64,000 bases of DNA, taken from Methanospirillum hungatei. GTDB lineage: Archaea; Halobacteriota; Methanomicrobia; Methanomicrobiales; Methanospirillaceae. A program made the position numbers and the translations under genes. Positions within the stretch are counted from its first letter, which is position 1. Every line of letters starts with the position of its first letter. Under the pieces are notes generated by a model that saw only the letters and a list, made by a program, of their open reading frames with translations, had not been told where the DNA came from and did no database searches. Location: positions 620,001 to 684,000 of the forward strand of contig NZ_CP077107.1 in NCBI RefSeq assembly GCF_019263745.1. Reading direction: 5' to 3'. Shown here piece by piece: positions 22,945-32,578 of this stretch.

Positions 22945-24828
22945 TCATCGAATAGTGCAATACCGGATATTACCAGTCTGATCTATCTCATATCCGCCAA
23001 GGTGTATGAGTATCTCCTTAAACTTCTGGGATTTTATCAACTCGATAATTATTTTAATACGATGATCCTTCTCAAACATCTCCTTTGTGGTTACCAGTTC
23101 ATATCGTTCCACATCGACCGGAACAAATGGAAGCGAAAATGCACGAGCTGCACTATAAATGGTCATCCCAAGATCTGCATCACCATTCATTACTGCAAGG
23201 CAGACACCAAGGTGCGTTGGAACTTCTTCATCATATCCGTCAATTAATTCAGGCCGTATATTTTTTTGTTTCAGAAGATGATCAAACAGCATCCGGGTCC
23301 CTGAACCCTCCTGGCGATTGATAAACCGATGAGTTGTGATAGACTCAAATCCAAGAATCTCTTTAGAGACAATTCCCTGAATCCGTTCACCGATACATAC
23401 CAGGACGAGTTCTTCATTGTGAAAATGTTTTTTGAGATAAGGAATGTTATATTCACCGTCATCTGAAAGCAGGTGCATCGGAGCCAGATGACAAAATCCC
23501 TGTTGTAACGCAAGCAAACCTCCCGTACTTCCTACATGAGAAGATGCAATAGTAATCCCCGCATCCTTTGCAAGATCAGCCAGGTAATCAATCGCTGGAT
23601 CATGACTCCCGGTTACAAGCACCACCTGATCTGCAGTTTTATGAGGAACTGTAAGATATGCGGTTGTTTTATCACCACTCTTCAATTCACCTTTGCTTGA
23701 TGGAATCTTCAGGTATGCCTGTGCCCTGACCATGTACATCTGGACACCAGCTCCACGGGGAAATGGAACTGCAATCCAATGATCCTTGATTTTTCCAACC
23801 GATGCCAGCACAAATTCTTCAAAACCGGTTGATGAGTGAACGTCTCTTCCTAAAATAACCGGAATAGCTGGATACTCAGGAATTTCACATCCGAACCAGG
23901 AGAGAAGAGGGAGCACTATCTCACGAAGGATCGTATAATTCGCAATAGGATATCCAGGCATTCCAATGATCGGTTTTCCTTCGATATCTCCAAGAATAGT
24001 CGTTTTTGCAGGAATGATTGCAATACCATTTACAATAATGGTCCCCAGTTCCTCAATAACTGAAGCAGTGTAATCCTTCGTCCCTTTCGAAGATCCTCCG
24101 GAGATGAGAATAATGTCATGATCCGCAATTGCTTGTGTTACAACTTTTGTAATCTTTTTCTTATCATCCAGTACGATTGGATAATGAGTGACCGTTACTC
24201 CAATGGAACCAAGCAGAGCAGCAACAACGTGCAGATTACTTGCAATCATCTGATCTGGTTCAGGATGCGTTCCTGCAGGAACAATCATATCACCCGTGGG
24301 AATGAGAGCAACTTTGAGATCACAGACCAGAATTTCAGTAATCCCAAAACTTAAAAGAGCACCAATATCTGATGCCCGGATTTTGCTTTTTCTGGGGAGA
24401 ATCATCTCATTTTGGACGATATCTTCTCCAATGGGACGGATGTGATGCCAGGGAGGAATGGGTTTCTCAATACAATATCCTCCATTCTTCTCCTTCAGGT
24501 CTTCAAGCATGATGACCGCATCATACCCATAGGGTACAACATTACCCGTGTTTACTGGAATTACATCAGTAAGAAATACCTGTTTTTTTCCGGATGAATC
24601 AAGAGTATCCTTACTCCGAACCGCTATTCCATCCACTTCTGAAAGATGAGCCGCTGGAACAGAAAGCGGTGAAAAAATTGCTTCGGCAGTTGTCCGTCCA
24701 AGAGAATCCTGAACAGGAATACGGGACATTCGTGGTGAAAATGAGAATCGTTTTTGAAAGATACGAAGTGCTCCGGACAGTGATGTAATCGGTGGAGCCT
24801 GAGGAGAACTTTTCTCTTTTTTCACCAT
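22945..24828 (-). CDS. moeA: MoeA-like molybdopterin molybdenumtransferase fused to a periplasmic-binding-type domain
   Basis: A 627-residue fusion. Residues 1-400 are MoeA: VPAAHLSEVDGIAV at the N-terminus, YDAVIMLEDL, LVPTGDMIVP-like nucleotide loops, ILISGGSSKGTKDYT (the MPT-binding GGxSxGxxD) and GMPGYPIANYTI. Residues 410-627 are a PBP_like (LysR-substrate-like) domain, with GSHDPAIDYLADLAKDAGI and NRQEGSGTRMLFDHLL. This is the archaeal MoeA2-type arrangement; MoeA inserts molybdate or tungstate into the pterin, and the extra domain probably senses or delivers the anion. It lies in the same window as the Mo/W transport and storage cluster. Confidence 0.93.
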   Translation of the reverse strand: MVKKEKSSPQAPPITSLSGALRIFQKRFSFSPRMSRIPVQDSLGRTTAEAIFSPLSVPAAHLSEVDGIAVRSKDTLDSSGKKQVFLTDVIPVNTGNVVPYGYDAVIMLEDLKEKNGGYCIEKPIPPWHHIRPIGEDIVQNEMILPRKSKIRASDIGALLSFGITEILVCDLKVALIPTGDMIVPAGTHPEPDQMIASNLHVVAALLGSIGVTVTHYPIVLDDKKKITKVVTQAIADHDIILISGGSSKGTKDYTASVIEELGTIIVNGIAIIPAKTTILGDIEGKPIIGMPGYPIANYTILREIVLPLLSWFGCEIPEYPAIPVILGRDVHSSTGFEEFVLASVGKIKDHWIAVPFPRGAGVQMYMVRAQAYLKIPSSKGELKSGDKTTAYLTVPHKTADQVVLVTGSHDPAIDYLADLAKDAGITIASSHVGSTGGLLALQQGFCHLAPMHLLSDDGEYNIPYLKKHFHNEELVLVCIGERIQGIVSKEILGFESITTHRFINRQEGSGTRMLFDHLLKQKNIRPELIDGYDEEVPTHLGVCLAVMNGDADLGMTIYSAARAFSLPFVPVDVERYELVTTKEMFEKDHRIKIIIELIKSQKFKEILIHLGGYEIDQTGNIRYCTIR

Positions 24829-24869
24829 ATGGTCTTCAAACCTGTTTTATTGTAATAAATTGAAATAAA

Positions 24870-25718
24870 TTAACAGAAATACCCTACGATATTTCTGAAT
24901 AATTTCATATTCATGGATTCTGTCGGAACGGGCTGCTGATTTCGGCGTAGCCTTTCTTTTTGTAAAGGCCAGTCATATTCATTGACAAATTCCATCGCTC
25001 GCTCAGGATGAGGCATCATGGCAAGGACTTTTCCGTCTGCAGAGGTGATTCCGGCAATGTCCGCAACCGACCCATTGGGATTATAGGGGTACTCTCCATC
25101 AGCTGGTTTCAGATTTTCCCGACAGTAGGTAAACGCGATCATCTTCCGGTTCTTGAGCTGGGTAAGTACCTCCTTTGAACAGGAAAAATTCCCTTCTCCA
25201 TGAGAGACCGGACAGACTATTCGTTCAATGCCCTTCGTCCAGAGCGTTTCAGCAGCGGGTTTGATGGTCACGTACCGGCACTCAAGCACTCCTTTCCGGT
25301 TTGGCATGAGTGCGATATCCCGCTTATATTGCTTATCAAATGCCGGCACAAGCCCAAGATTAGCGAGGATTTGAAACCCGTTGCAGATACCAAGCACCAG
25401 GTTATCTTCCTCGAGAAATTCAGTCACATCATTCCAGAGATTATTCCTGACCCGGTTGGCATAGGCATTTCCTGCCCCGGTATCATCACCATAGGAGAAT
25501 CCACCAGGGAAAACCAAGAGACGATAATCACACATCCGGTATTTCCGGTCGATAAGATCATTGATGTGGATGATATCTGCATCCATACCCGCACGTAAAA
25601 GGGCCTCCCGGGTCTCCATCTCTGAATTAATCCCGTACCCGCTCATGATGAGTGCCTTGTCCGGGATCAACTCCAGTTCCTTCCGTCCAAAGGCCTGTCC
25701 TGTCGCTATCGGATTCAT
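24870..25718 (-). CDS. purQ: Phosphoribosylformylglycinamidine synthase, glutaminase subunit (PurQ)
   Basis: A 282-residue class I glutamine amidotransferase. The nucleophile elbow is LVLGICNGFQIL and the His/Glu pair lies in MMPHPERAMEF. It supplies ammonia to PurL in the fourth step of purine synthesis (FGAR to FGAM). The start at 25718 lies two bases beyond the purL stop, so the order is purL then purQ on the minus strand. Length is a little above small PurQ (about 230) and fits the type used with long PurL-like proteins. Confidence 0.95.
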   Translation of the reverse strand: MNPIATGQAFGRKELELIPDKALIMSGYGINSEMETREALLRAGMDADIIHINDLIDRKYRMCDYRLLVFPGGFSYGDDTGAGNAYANRVRNNLWNDVTEFLEEDNLVLGICNGFQILANLGLVPAFDKQYKRDIALMPNRKGVLECRYVTIKPAAETLWTKGIERIVCPVSHGEGNFSCSKEVLTQLKNRKMIAFTYCRENLKPADGEYPYNPNGSVADIAGITSADGKVLAMMPHPERAMEFVNEYDWPLQKERLRRNQQPVPTESMNMKLFRNIVGYFC

Positions 25719-25720
25719 GA

Positions 25721-28660
25721 TTAATACCCCCCGAATGGTTTCTTATATGCTGATTCAAGTTCACTGACCGGGACAGATATCCGAAGTGACGGTCCGGTTA
25801 TCTGCAGATTCTTCCCGGTTACTCTGCCAATCAGGGTAGCGTCAGATCCCATCGCCAGTTCAAATGATCGTTTCTTATCAGGATCTACTGTGACGATGAA
25901 TCGTCCAAGGGTTTCTGAGAAAAGAAGGACATCTGGTCGTAGGTCTCCGGTGAGGGTGACATCCAATCCCAGTTTTCCGCCGATTGCTACCTTTGCAAAG
26001 GCCACAGCAAGTCCTCCATGGGTAACCGGGAATGCCGATACAACGAGATCGTGTAAAATGGCATGAGTTAGCCGCTGGTACCGGACTTTCATGGCTGGAA
26101 TATCCAGAGCAGGGACGATGCCACCGGAGATACCAAGATAAGCAGAATATTCCGACCCGCCAAGTTCCTCCCGGTTCTCCCCAATCAGGTAGACAAGATC
26201 CCCTTCGATCTTTGCATCAAGAGAGACTGCTTTTGTCACATCCGGGTGGATACCGATGGAGGATATAAGGAGCGTCGGGGGCACGGAGACTAACACCGGA
26301 TTGTTATTTTCGTCATATCCTCTGAAGTCGTTGAACATACTGTCCTTTCCGGATATGAACGGCGTTTCAAACCCGGTGGCTCCGTCATAACATCCACGGG
26401 CTGCAGCTTTGAGCTGGGCCAGTCGCTCTGGTTTATCTGATGAACACCAGCAGAAATTATCCAGGATGGCGATAGAATCAAGTGGAATACCAAGCGCGAT
26501 AAGACCACGAATTGCGGTGTCAATACAGGCAATCGTCATCCGGTAGGAATCAATCTCTGAGTATGATGGGAAGATGCCCTGTGAAAGACCGACTCCTTTC
26601 TTTGAATCCGGAACAACTTTGGTAAGGGTTGCCATCCCCTGAACTCGTCCTGCTCCCTGAACCGGACCCAGTACATGCCCGCCCTGCACGGTATGGTCGT
26701 ATTGAACAGAAATAAACTCCTTGGAACAGATATTCTTCCTGGCAAGCATCTCCTTGAGTGTCGTATCCAGGTGCTCCGGGCATGACGGCATGGGATCTGA
26801 TTGAACAGGAACTGGTGCTTCTGTCTTCAGGAGTTTTATCGGCAGACCATCATGCAGGAAGGAGAGCTCGATATCCATCACAACCGTTCCATGAAACTCC
26901 ACTACACACCGGCCGGTATCAGTGAAAGTCCCAATAACCGTAGCTTCCACCTCCCGGCTGGCAAGAAGATCCATGAACTCATTCAATTTCTCTGGCGGAA
27001 TCGCAAGAGTCATTCGTTCCTGTGATTCCGAGATCCAGATCTCCCAGGGTGCCATTCCCGGATATTTAAGTGGGACTTTATCAAGATAGACATGGCATCC
27101 GTTACATTCCTTCGCCATCTCTGCTACCGAACAGGAGATACCACCAGCACCGTTATCAGTGATACTGGTATAGAGGCCCCGGTCCCGTGCTTCCTTGACG
27201 ATAACGTCTGATACCTTCTTCTGGGTGATGGGATCTCCAATCTGGACGGCGGTGACCGGACTGCCCGGGTCCAATGCCTCTGATGAGAAGGTTGCCCCAT
27301 GAATTCCGTCTTTCCCGACCCGCCCTCCTATCATGACAATGTAATCTCCCGGGTGTGCCTGTTTCTCAAAGAGATTTCTAGTCCCGTCACTGCGGGGCAT
27401 TATGCCTACGGTTCCGGCAAAGACCAGGGGTTTTCCTACATACCGATCATCAAACCAGACAAATCCCTGGGGTGTCGGGATACCTGAGCAGTTCCCACCA
27501 ACGCCAACTCCTGATACGACACCGTCAAGAATCCGTCGTGGGGAAAGGATTGGATTTGAATTGTTTTTGCCGCGATAAAGGGCTGGATTGCTTTCCGGGT
27601 CTCCGACACAAAATCCATAGATATTGATACAGGGTTTTGCTCCAAGACCAAATCCTATGGTGTCCCGGTTCACTCCTACAATTCCGGTAAGAGCTCCCCC
27701 AAAGGGATCAAGTGCTGACGGAGAATTATGTGTCTCAACCTTGTGGGTGACGAGATAATGGTCGTCAAAGATAATCCCTCCTGAATTGTCGGAAAAGACG
27801 CTTAGACAGATGTCCTTGTCACCCTTTTGTGCCCGAATAGTATTGGTAGCCGCCTGGATGCAGGTCTTATAAAGCCCCTTTGGCATATCATCGTCCATTG
27901 GTGAGGCAAAGATCGTATGCTTACAATGCTCACTCCATGTCTGGGCAAGTGACTCAATCTCAACATCAGTTGGTTTTCTTCCCAATGATGTGAAATAGTC
28001 ACGGATTGCATGCATCTGTGCCAGGTCTAATGCAAGCGGGCCCCTTCTCTGTCCAGTCTCTGAATCAATGATGCCTTCTTTTCCGATTCTGATAAGCTCC
28101 TGGTCATCCACACCAAGGTCAACCGGTTCAGCAGTTGGGAGTTCGTGCAAGTTGACGAGAGGGACAACAATATCCATTCCTTTCGTGCCATACTCAGTCC
28201 TGGTTTTCATATGAACACGGTTGATCAACGGATTGGCAAGTGTTGCAGCTAGATTTTCGGCATTGGTCGGGGAGAGCCTTCCACAGACAAAGTACATCTG
28301 AGATGAGTATACCGCTTCTCCTGGCTCGAATTTTCTTTTGGTAAAGTCTTCGATGGTCTGGCGTGCGGTAGTGCCTACGTTATCAGTCACCCCCGGAAGA
28401 AACCCGACTTCAATAGCAGTATCAAAGTGTGCAATCGTGGCTTTATCAACGGTAAAAGTCTGCACCACCGGGTTTATGAGCTTTGAACCTATCTCACGCA
28501 GTTCTTCCGGAGTAAAGTCACGGGAATGGGTTGAGATGGTATAGATATCAATCACATGAAGTTCATCAATGGGAAACCCAAGTGAACGGATCCGATCAGT
28601 TCTAACCTTTAGTCTGGGATCGGTTTTATATTGGACTTCTATCCGGTGGACATATGCCAT
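25721..28660 (-). CDS. purL: Phosphoribosylformylglycinamidine synthase, large synthetase subunit (PurL)
   Basis: A 979-residue ATP-dependent synthetase, longer than small PurL (about 720) because of an N-terminal part of some 200 residues. That part resembles duplicated PurS-like domains (RIEVQYKTDPRLKVRTDRI and HMKTRTEYGTKGMDIVVPL). LAQTWSEHCKHTIF is the catalytic His motif and THKVETHNSPSALDPFGGAL is the nucleotide-binding loop. GRVGKDGIHGATFSS and ITDNGAGGISCSVAEMA are further conserved loops of the AIR-synthase-like halves. The fused PurS would explain why no purS gene accompanies purL and purQ. It works with PurQ, encoded two bases downstream. Confidence 0.95.
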   Translation of the reverse strand: MAYVHRIEVQYKTDPRLKVRTDRIRSLGFPIDELHVIDIYTISTHSRDFTPEELREIGSKLINPVVQTFTVDKATIAHFDTAIEVGFLPGVTDNVGTTARQTIEDFTKRKFEPGEAVYSSQMYFVCGRLSPTNAENLAATLANPLINRVHMKTRTEYGTKGMDIVVPLVNLHELPTAEPVDLGVDDQELIRIGKEGIIDSETGQRRGPLALDLAQMHAIRDYFTSLGRKPTDVEIESLAQTWSEHCKHTIFASPMDDDMPKGLYKTCIQAATNTIRAQKGDKDICLSVFSDNSGGIIFDDHYLVTHKVETHNSPSALDPFGGALTGIVGVNRDTIGFGLGAKPCINIYGFCVGDPESNPALYRGKNNSNPILSPRRILDGVVSGVGVGGNCSGIPTPQGFVWFDDRYVGKPLVFAGTVGIMPRSDGTRNLFEKQAHPGDYIVMIGGRVGKDGIHGATFSSEALDPGSPVTAVQIGDPITQKKVSDVIVKEARDRGLYTSITDNGAGGISCSVAEMAKECNGCHVYLDKVPLKYPGMAPWEIWISESQERMTLAIPPEKLNEFMDLLASREVEATVIGTFTDTGRCVVEFHGTVVMDIELSFLHDGLPIKLLKTEAPVPVQSDPMPSCPEHLDTTLKEMLARKNICSKEFISVQYDHTVQGGHVLGPVQGAGRVQGMATLTKVVPDSKKGVGLSQGIFPSYSEIDSYRMTIACIDTAIRGLIALGIPLDSIAILDNFCWCSSDKPERLAQLKAAARGCYDGATGFETPFISGKDSMFNDFRGYDENNNPVLVSVPPTLLISSIGIHPDVTKAVSLDAKIEGDLVYLIGENREELGGSEYSAYLGISGGIVPALDIPAMKVRYQRLTHAILHDLVVSAFPVTHGGLAVAFAKVAIGGKLGLDVTLTGDLRPDVLLFSETLGRFIVTVDPDKKRSFELAMGSDATLIGRVTGKNLQITGPSLRISVPVSELESAYKKPFGGY

Positions 28661-28840
28661 GTATACCTGGGTAGTACTTGGTTTTGAATAGCAAAATAAG
28701 TATCAAGAAATGAGAGATCTCAACCTATGGATAGATTATTATATAATAAGTTATAGGATTGTTAAAAATTACCAACAATCATCCTGATTATCCTGAATTT
28801 ATTGAATAATTTCTCGGGTTTATGAGTGAAGATAGGTTTC
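28661..28840. promoter_or_regulatory. Promoter region of the purLQ operon (spacer)
   Basis: An AT-rich spacer, with ttatatataataagttat at about 28738-28754 on the plus strand giving a TATA-like element for the minus-strand purL. The other side holds the 3' end of gldA. No riboswitch-like fold was recognised by eye. Confidence 0.35.
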
Positions 28841-29935
28841 TCATCGGAATTTTAAACCCAGTTCATTTGTCTGAACCATCGCATCATATACCATTGTTGA
28901 TGTGACATCAAATGGTTCACTATTCATAAAATTAATCGGACTACATGCGATATCTGCAACCTTCATGAGATCGTCATAATCGAAAGGTGTGTCACTTAAT
29001 TCTGCAAATGTGACTGGCAATCCGACATTCGTACAGAATTGAATCACCTCTGCTATCTCATATTCCGGACGGTTTTCTAATACCAACTGAACAATTACAC
29101 CAAATGCCACAAGTTCTCCATGGTACCGGTTATGACACTGAGGAAGAGCCGTCATTGCATTATATATCGAATGTGCACAGGCAAGCCCGTTGCTTTCAAA
29201 TCCGACACCACTTAAGTAAATGTTTGCTTCAATAACATTCTCCAATTCTTTTGAACAACTATTCATTTCAGCAGATTGCTTTGCCTTCAGGCCATCACGA
29301 ATAAGGATATCATAACAGAGTTTTGCTAGGGCATAAGATGAATTTGTAGACAATCCTCCAACAAAATTCTCATGCCCAGAATTGACATTTGCACGGGCCT
29401 CAAAATACGTGGATAGTGCATCACCCATGCCTGCAACGAGATATCTGACCGGTGCCTGAGCAATAATCTCGCTGTCGACTAAAACGATCTCCGGATTCCT
29501 TGGTAAGATCAAATTTCCATCAAACACATGATCTTCAGTATACGTTACAGAGATTGCACTCGTTGGTGCATCAGTTGAGGCAATGGTGGGTATCGATATT
29601 ACAGGGCATCCTTTAAAGTAGGCAACTCCTTTCGCAGTATCTAATGTTTTTCCTCCCCCAACGCCCACTACACATTTGCAGTGATTGTTATCAAAAACTT
29701 CACATAACCGATGGATCTCATTTTTTGTACATTCACCGTTGAATTTTTCAAAAATTAATGATCTATCTGATTGAAGGAAACTCTCCTCAATTATACCTTT
29801 TAAAAAGTGCATTGCATGATTTCCCATAACAAAAAGGTACGGTCCATGAATACGGGCAATATGCTTGTTGATGCGGAGAAGTTCTCCAGGGCCCTGAATA
29901 TAGTGAGAAGGGGACGCTAACACCTTGGTCATCAT
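28841..29935 (-). CDS. gldA: Iron/zinc-dependent polyol dehydrogenase (GldA-like)
   Basis: A 364-residue member of the group III dehydrogenase family. VVGVGGGKTLDTAKGVAYF is the NAD-binding loop. The metal ligands are Asp in AGMGDALSTYFEA, His in ACAHSIYNAM and His in RYHGELVAFGV. It resembles glycerol dehydrogenase (GldA) more than the archaeal lipid enzyme glycerol-1-phosphate dehydrogenase (EgsA). The substrate is not proven. It stands alone and is divergent from the VOC gene. Confidence 0.88.
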   Translation of the reverse strand: MMTKVLASPSHYIQGPGELLRINKHIARIHGPYLFVMGNHAMHFLKGIIEESFLQSDRSLIFEKFNGECTKNEIHRLCEVFDNNHCKCVVGVGGGKTLDTAKGVAYFKGCPVISIPTIASTDAPTSAISVTYTEDHVFDGNLILPRNPEIVLVDSEIIAQAPVRYLVAGMGDALSTYFEARANVNSGHENFVGGLSTNSSYALAKLCYDILIRDGLKAKQSAEMNSCSKELENVIEANIYLSGVGFESNGLACAHSIYNAMTALPQCHNRYHGELVAFGVIVQLVLENRPEYEIAEVIQFCTNVGLPVTFAELSDTPFDYDDLMKVADIACSPINFMNSEPFDVTSTMVYDAMVQTNELGLKFR

Positions 29936-30158
29936 GAGGAACTCTTTTTTCTTTTCTATTAGAGCTTTTTGATTGATTATTTCATAAGTCCAATCAAGTC
30001 GAAACCGTTCGAAGAAAAGGGCAGAATAAAAAAACCTAGACTATATTTTAAATTTCGGATTTTCATTTTGTCGTCAATTCATTATAGAAATCAGAAATTA
30101 TTTAACAAGGAAAAAGAATGGATACATTATCTGTTCATTTCTAACAGAGGAGAAAAAA
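29936..30158. promoter_or_regulatory. Divergent promoter region gldA / VOC protein
   Basis: A 223-base AT-rich region shared by two divergent genes. A TATA-like stretch (aaaaacctagactatatttt at about 30029-30048) could serve the VOC gene with a leader of some 80 bases, which ends in the purine-rich ribosome site agaggagaaaaaa directly before ATG 30159. Confidence 0.45.
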
Positions 30159-30551
30159 ATGGATCCGGTAGTACACTTTGAAATGCCATATGAGGATAAT
30201 GAGCGGGTAAAAAAGTTCTACTCCACTGTTTTCGGTTGGGAGATGAGATCATATGGCCAGGAAATGGGAAATTACGTAACCGCTGCAACAACGGAAATGG
30301 ATAATGATAATATGCCATTAAAAGCAGGAGCCATTGGCGGAGGATTTTACCCAATGGGCCAGGACATGCCAAAATGCCCTTCTGTTGTGATTGCAGTTGA
30401 AAACCTGGAAAAATCGATTGAACAGATCACCAGTGCCGGAGGAACGATACTTGGAAACCCTATGGAAATCCCAGGCATTGGAATGTATGTTGCAATGAAG
30501 GATACCGAAGGAAACCGGGTAGGTGTGCTTCAGCCATTCAATATGGTATAA
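30159..30551 (+). CDS. VOC-superfamily protein (glyoxalase/bleomycin-resistance-like)
   Basis: A 130-residue single-domain VOC protein. HFEMPYEDNERVKKFYSTVF is the first beta-alpha-beta unit with the metal-binding His/Glu positions, and IEQITSAGGTILGNPMEIPG then MKDTEGNRVGVLQPF make the second unit with the final Glu. Family members bind a metal and small ligands; the substrate is unknown. It has a strong ribosome site and no close neighbour on the same strand. Confidence 0.9.
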   Translation: MDPVVHFEMPYEDNERVKKFYSTVFGWEMRSYGQEMGNYVTAATTEMDNDNMPLKAGAIGGGFYPMGQDMPKCPSVVIAVENLEKSIEQITSAGGTILGNPMEIPGIGMYVAMKDTEGNRVGVLQPFNMV

Positions 30552-30677
30552 ACCCGGTAATGATAATCCCCACGTTTTTTAACAAATGATATATGCGTAA
30601 AACCAGTGTGAAAATTATAAATTGAAATTTCTAATTGACAAGAAAAGTGAGGGGGGGTATGAGCAGTTTCTACCAAC

Positions 30678-30971
30678 TTATACAGATGCAACCGGATGTT
30701 CCATTCTTCTCTGAAAACCCTGTGTGCTTCCTGGAGATACAAGCCATGTTGTACTGTTTGAATAACTGTACCGTTCAATGGTAAAATCAGGGCAGATCTC
30801 TGAAAGGATAGCCATATTAGTCCCTACTTCTTTTGAAGATAATCCAAGCTCTTTTGCTATATATTTGGATTTTAGAAAGCATCTTCCATTGTGAAGCTGG
30901 GTCTTGAGATAATTGATAAGGGTTACCTGGTTTTCATTATATTTGGTGCTGAATCTGCTTTTTGTTAACAT
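30678..30971 (-). CDS. Small winged-helix protein (DUF7123-like)
   Basis: A 97-residue basic protein from ATG 30971 (an extension to 31055 lacks conserved features). YLKTQLHNGRCFLKSKYIAK then ELGLSSKEVGTNMAILSE form the winged-helix segment, with a C-terminal strand YSNSTTWLV. Archaea encode many proteins of this shape that are predicted transcription factors. It is preceded by a 500-base non-coding region with a perfect 18-bp palindrome and related half-sites, a possible operator. Confidence 0.72.
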   Translation of the reverse strand: MLTKSRFSTKYNENQVTLINYLKTQLHNGRCFLKSKYIAKELGLSSKEVGTNMAILSEICPDFTIERYSYSNSTTWLVSPGSTQGFQRRMEHPVASV

Positions 30972-31055
30972 TTTTTTTGCCTCTGTGTTTGTTAGGTGAG
31001 GATACATCAGATAACGAATGTAGGAGGGATGAGTCCGGCACCCTGCCAGACTCAT

Positions 31056-31568
31056 GATGGCATCTGACTTTTCCTGTGATTTTTCCTATGGATGAGTTAC
31101 GGGTAGATACCCTGTTTCTCTTTCCCTGACCGGATGTGTATGATTATCGCAATGTAGGAGGACATGCAAAGGCACACGTATGATCCAGTATACGGAAAGA
31201 TGACACATGTGGTTCAGGTCTTCAGACGTGAATCGTGTCTGTCTGGTCTCCCCGTGACACACAAGTATTGTATGAAACAGTGTATAAGGTCTGTAGACAA
31301 AACCGGTGATGAATAGTCTGAAATTGATTTCTATTAAAATCTAGTTCTATTTTGAAGTAATATGACATCTTTTCACAGTATATTGAATTATGAACCACAC
31401 TGCCTGTTGTAACCAGTTCGCAAATCTCGATCCGTGATCAGAACATAGGTGAGATAATTCGTCTTTTCGGTGAAAAACACGCGATTTCTAATGTTACAAC
31501 TGGTTGCAACCAGTTTTCATGGGAGAAACTTCATGATGTATGGAAGATTTCATCGGTAGAAAAGAGCA
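31056..31568. other. Non-coding stretch with operator-like palindromes
   Basis: More than 500 bases with no gene. The half nearer the winged-helix gene (31056-31300) shows no feature I can name. The other half contains the perfect palindrome at 31498-31515 and a related half-site (gttgtaaccagtt) at 31405-31417. It lies upstream of the winged-helix gene and downstream of the 310-residue gene, both on the minus strand. Confidence 0.5.
31498..31515. promoter_or_regulatory. Perfect 18-bp palindrome, candidate operator
   Basis: The sequence aactggttgcaaccagtt equals its own reverse complement. A similar core (gtaaccagtt) lies 80 bases away and related arms flank the promoter between the small 67-residue gene and the molybdenum-storage-like gene (36922-36960). 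This is the pattern of a dimeric transcription-factor site. Confidence 0.55.
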
Positions 31569-32501
31569 TCAGAAAGTATCCACCAGTGACACTATCTGGG
31601 TTCCTTTCTTAACAAGATGCATAATACAAAATCCAATATTTTGTCCCCTTTTATCGTTCAATCCGATAAGTTGGTATGGGCGGTCATGTCCATCAAGAGT
31701 GATTTCTATGCCGGATGATACAATTTTTAAGGATGAAATCCGGGCTATTAGGAATATAAAAGGTGATGATCCATCAGAATGAAGAGGGATAATCCGGTTA
31801 GATGTAATCACTACTGTTCCCTGATATTGTTCAAAAAATTCAAAATCCGTGCCTTCTCCAGCTCGTGCATGAGAGTAAATTTGTTCACGGCCCCAGGTTA
31901 ACGTGAACAGTTTCCCGGCTTTTTTCTTTTTCAGGACAGGTTGTTGATGCAAAATAGTAATTTTATCAATATAATGAACCATTTCGCCTGGCTTTTTAAC
32001 ATCTTGAAAGCCTATCGGGATATCAGCACACCAGACGGGAAGAAGATTCGGATCAGTGGTAAATTCTTGTAAAAAAGCAGGGAAAAATGTTTCATAAAAA
32101 TAAGGAGTGTCTGTTGGAATCTGAAACAGCGCAATAAATTCCCTGACCAGTTCAAGCGCTTCTTTTAAGCTCAGATGATCATGAAAATCAAGAAGTCTGA
32201 AGAGAAAATCATACTTATCCTCATCAGAGAGTGATATCAGAAAAGGAATCTCCTGAGAGTTCACCTTTTCATGCCTGATTGTTTTATTGAAAAGAAAATC
32301 TTTTATAAGTTTTTTATGTGAGGCAATTTTATCGACACAGGACTGACATACCTGGGAACGTTTTGATATATATGGTATTCCCTTTTCATGTTTTCCACAT
32401 ACTGAACAGACATTAAGAGAACTCTGACTATGAATACTATTGTGCCATGTGTAATATTCACGAAGGGCATTTTCATATGCCTGATAATTATTTTCTAACA
32501 A
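31569..32501 (-). CDS. Hypothetical protein with zinc ribbon and PH-like C-terminus
   Basis: A 310-residue protein. Near the start two Cys pairs (CSVCGKHEKG and CQSCVDKIA) form a zinc ribbon. The middle is helical and acidic (SLKEALELVREFIALFQI). The C-terminal 100 residues (GTVVITSNRIIPLHSDGSS followed by the strands ISSLKIVSSGIEITLDG) look like a PH/GRAM-type beta fold that often reads out a cellular signal or membrane. No enzyme motif is present. Its role is unknown. Confidence 0.65.
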   Translation of the reverse strand: MLENNYQAYENALREYYTWHNSIHSQSSLNVCSVCGKHEKGIPYISKRSQVCQSCVDKIASHKKLIKDFLFNKTIRHEKVNSQEIPFLISLSDEDKYDFLFRLLDFHDHLSLKEALELVREFIALFQIPTDTPYFYETFFPAFLQEFTTDPNLLPVWCADIPIGFQDVKKPGEMVHYIDKITILHQQPVLKKKKAGKLFTLTWGREQIYSHARAGEGTDFEFFEQYQGTVVITSNRIIPLHSDGSSPFIFLIARISSLKIVSSGIEITLDGHDRPYQLIGLNDKRGQNIGFCIMHLVKKGTQIVSLVDTF

Positions 32502-32578
32502 CCATTTTTATTCTCATCTCTTTTATAATCAAATATTCGATTATATCTTTTAAAAAATATAAGATTTAAAAAAAGAGA

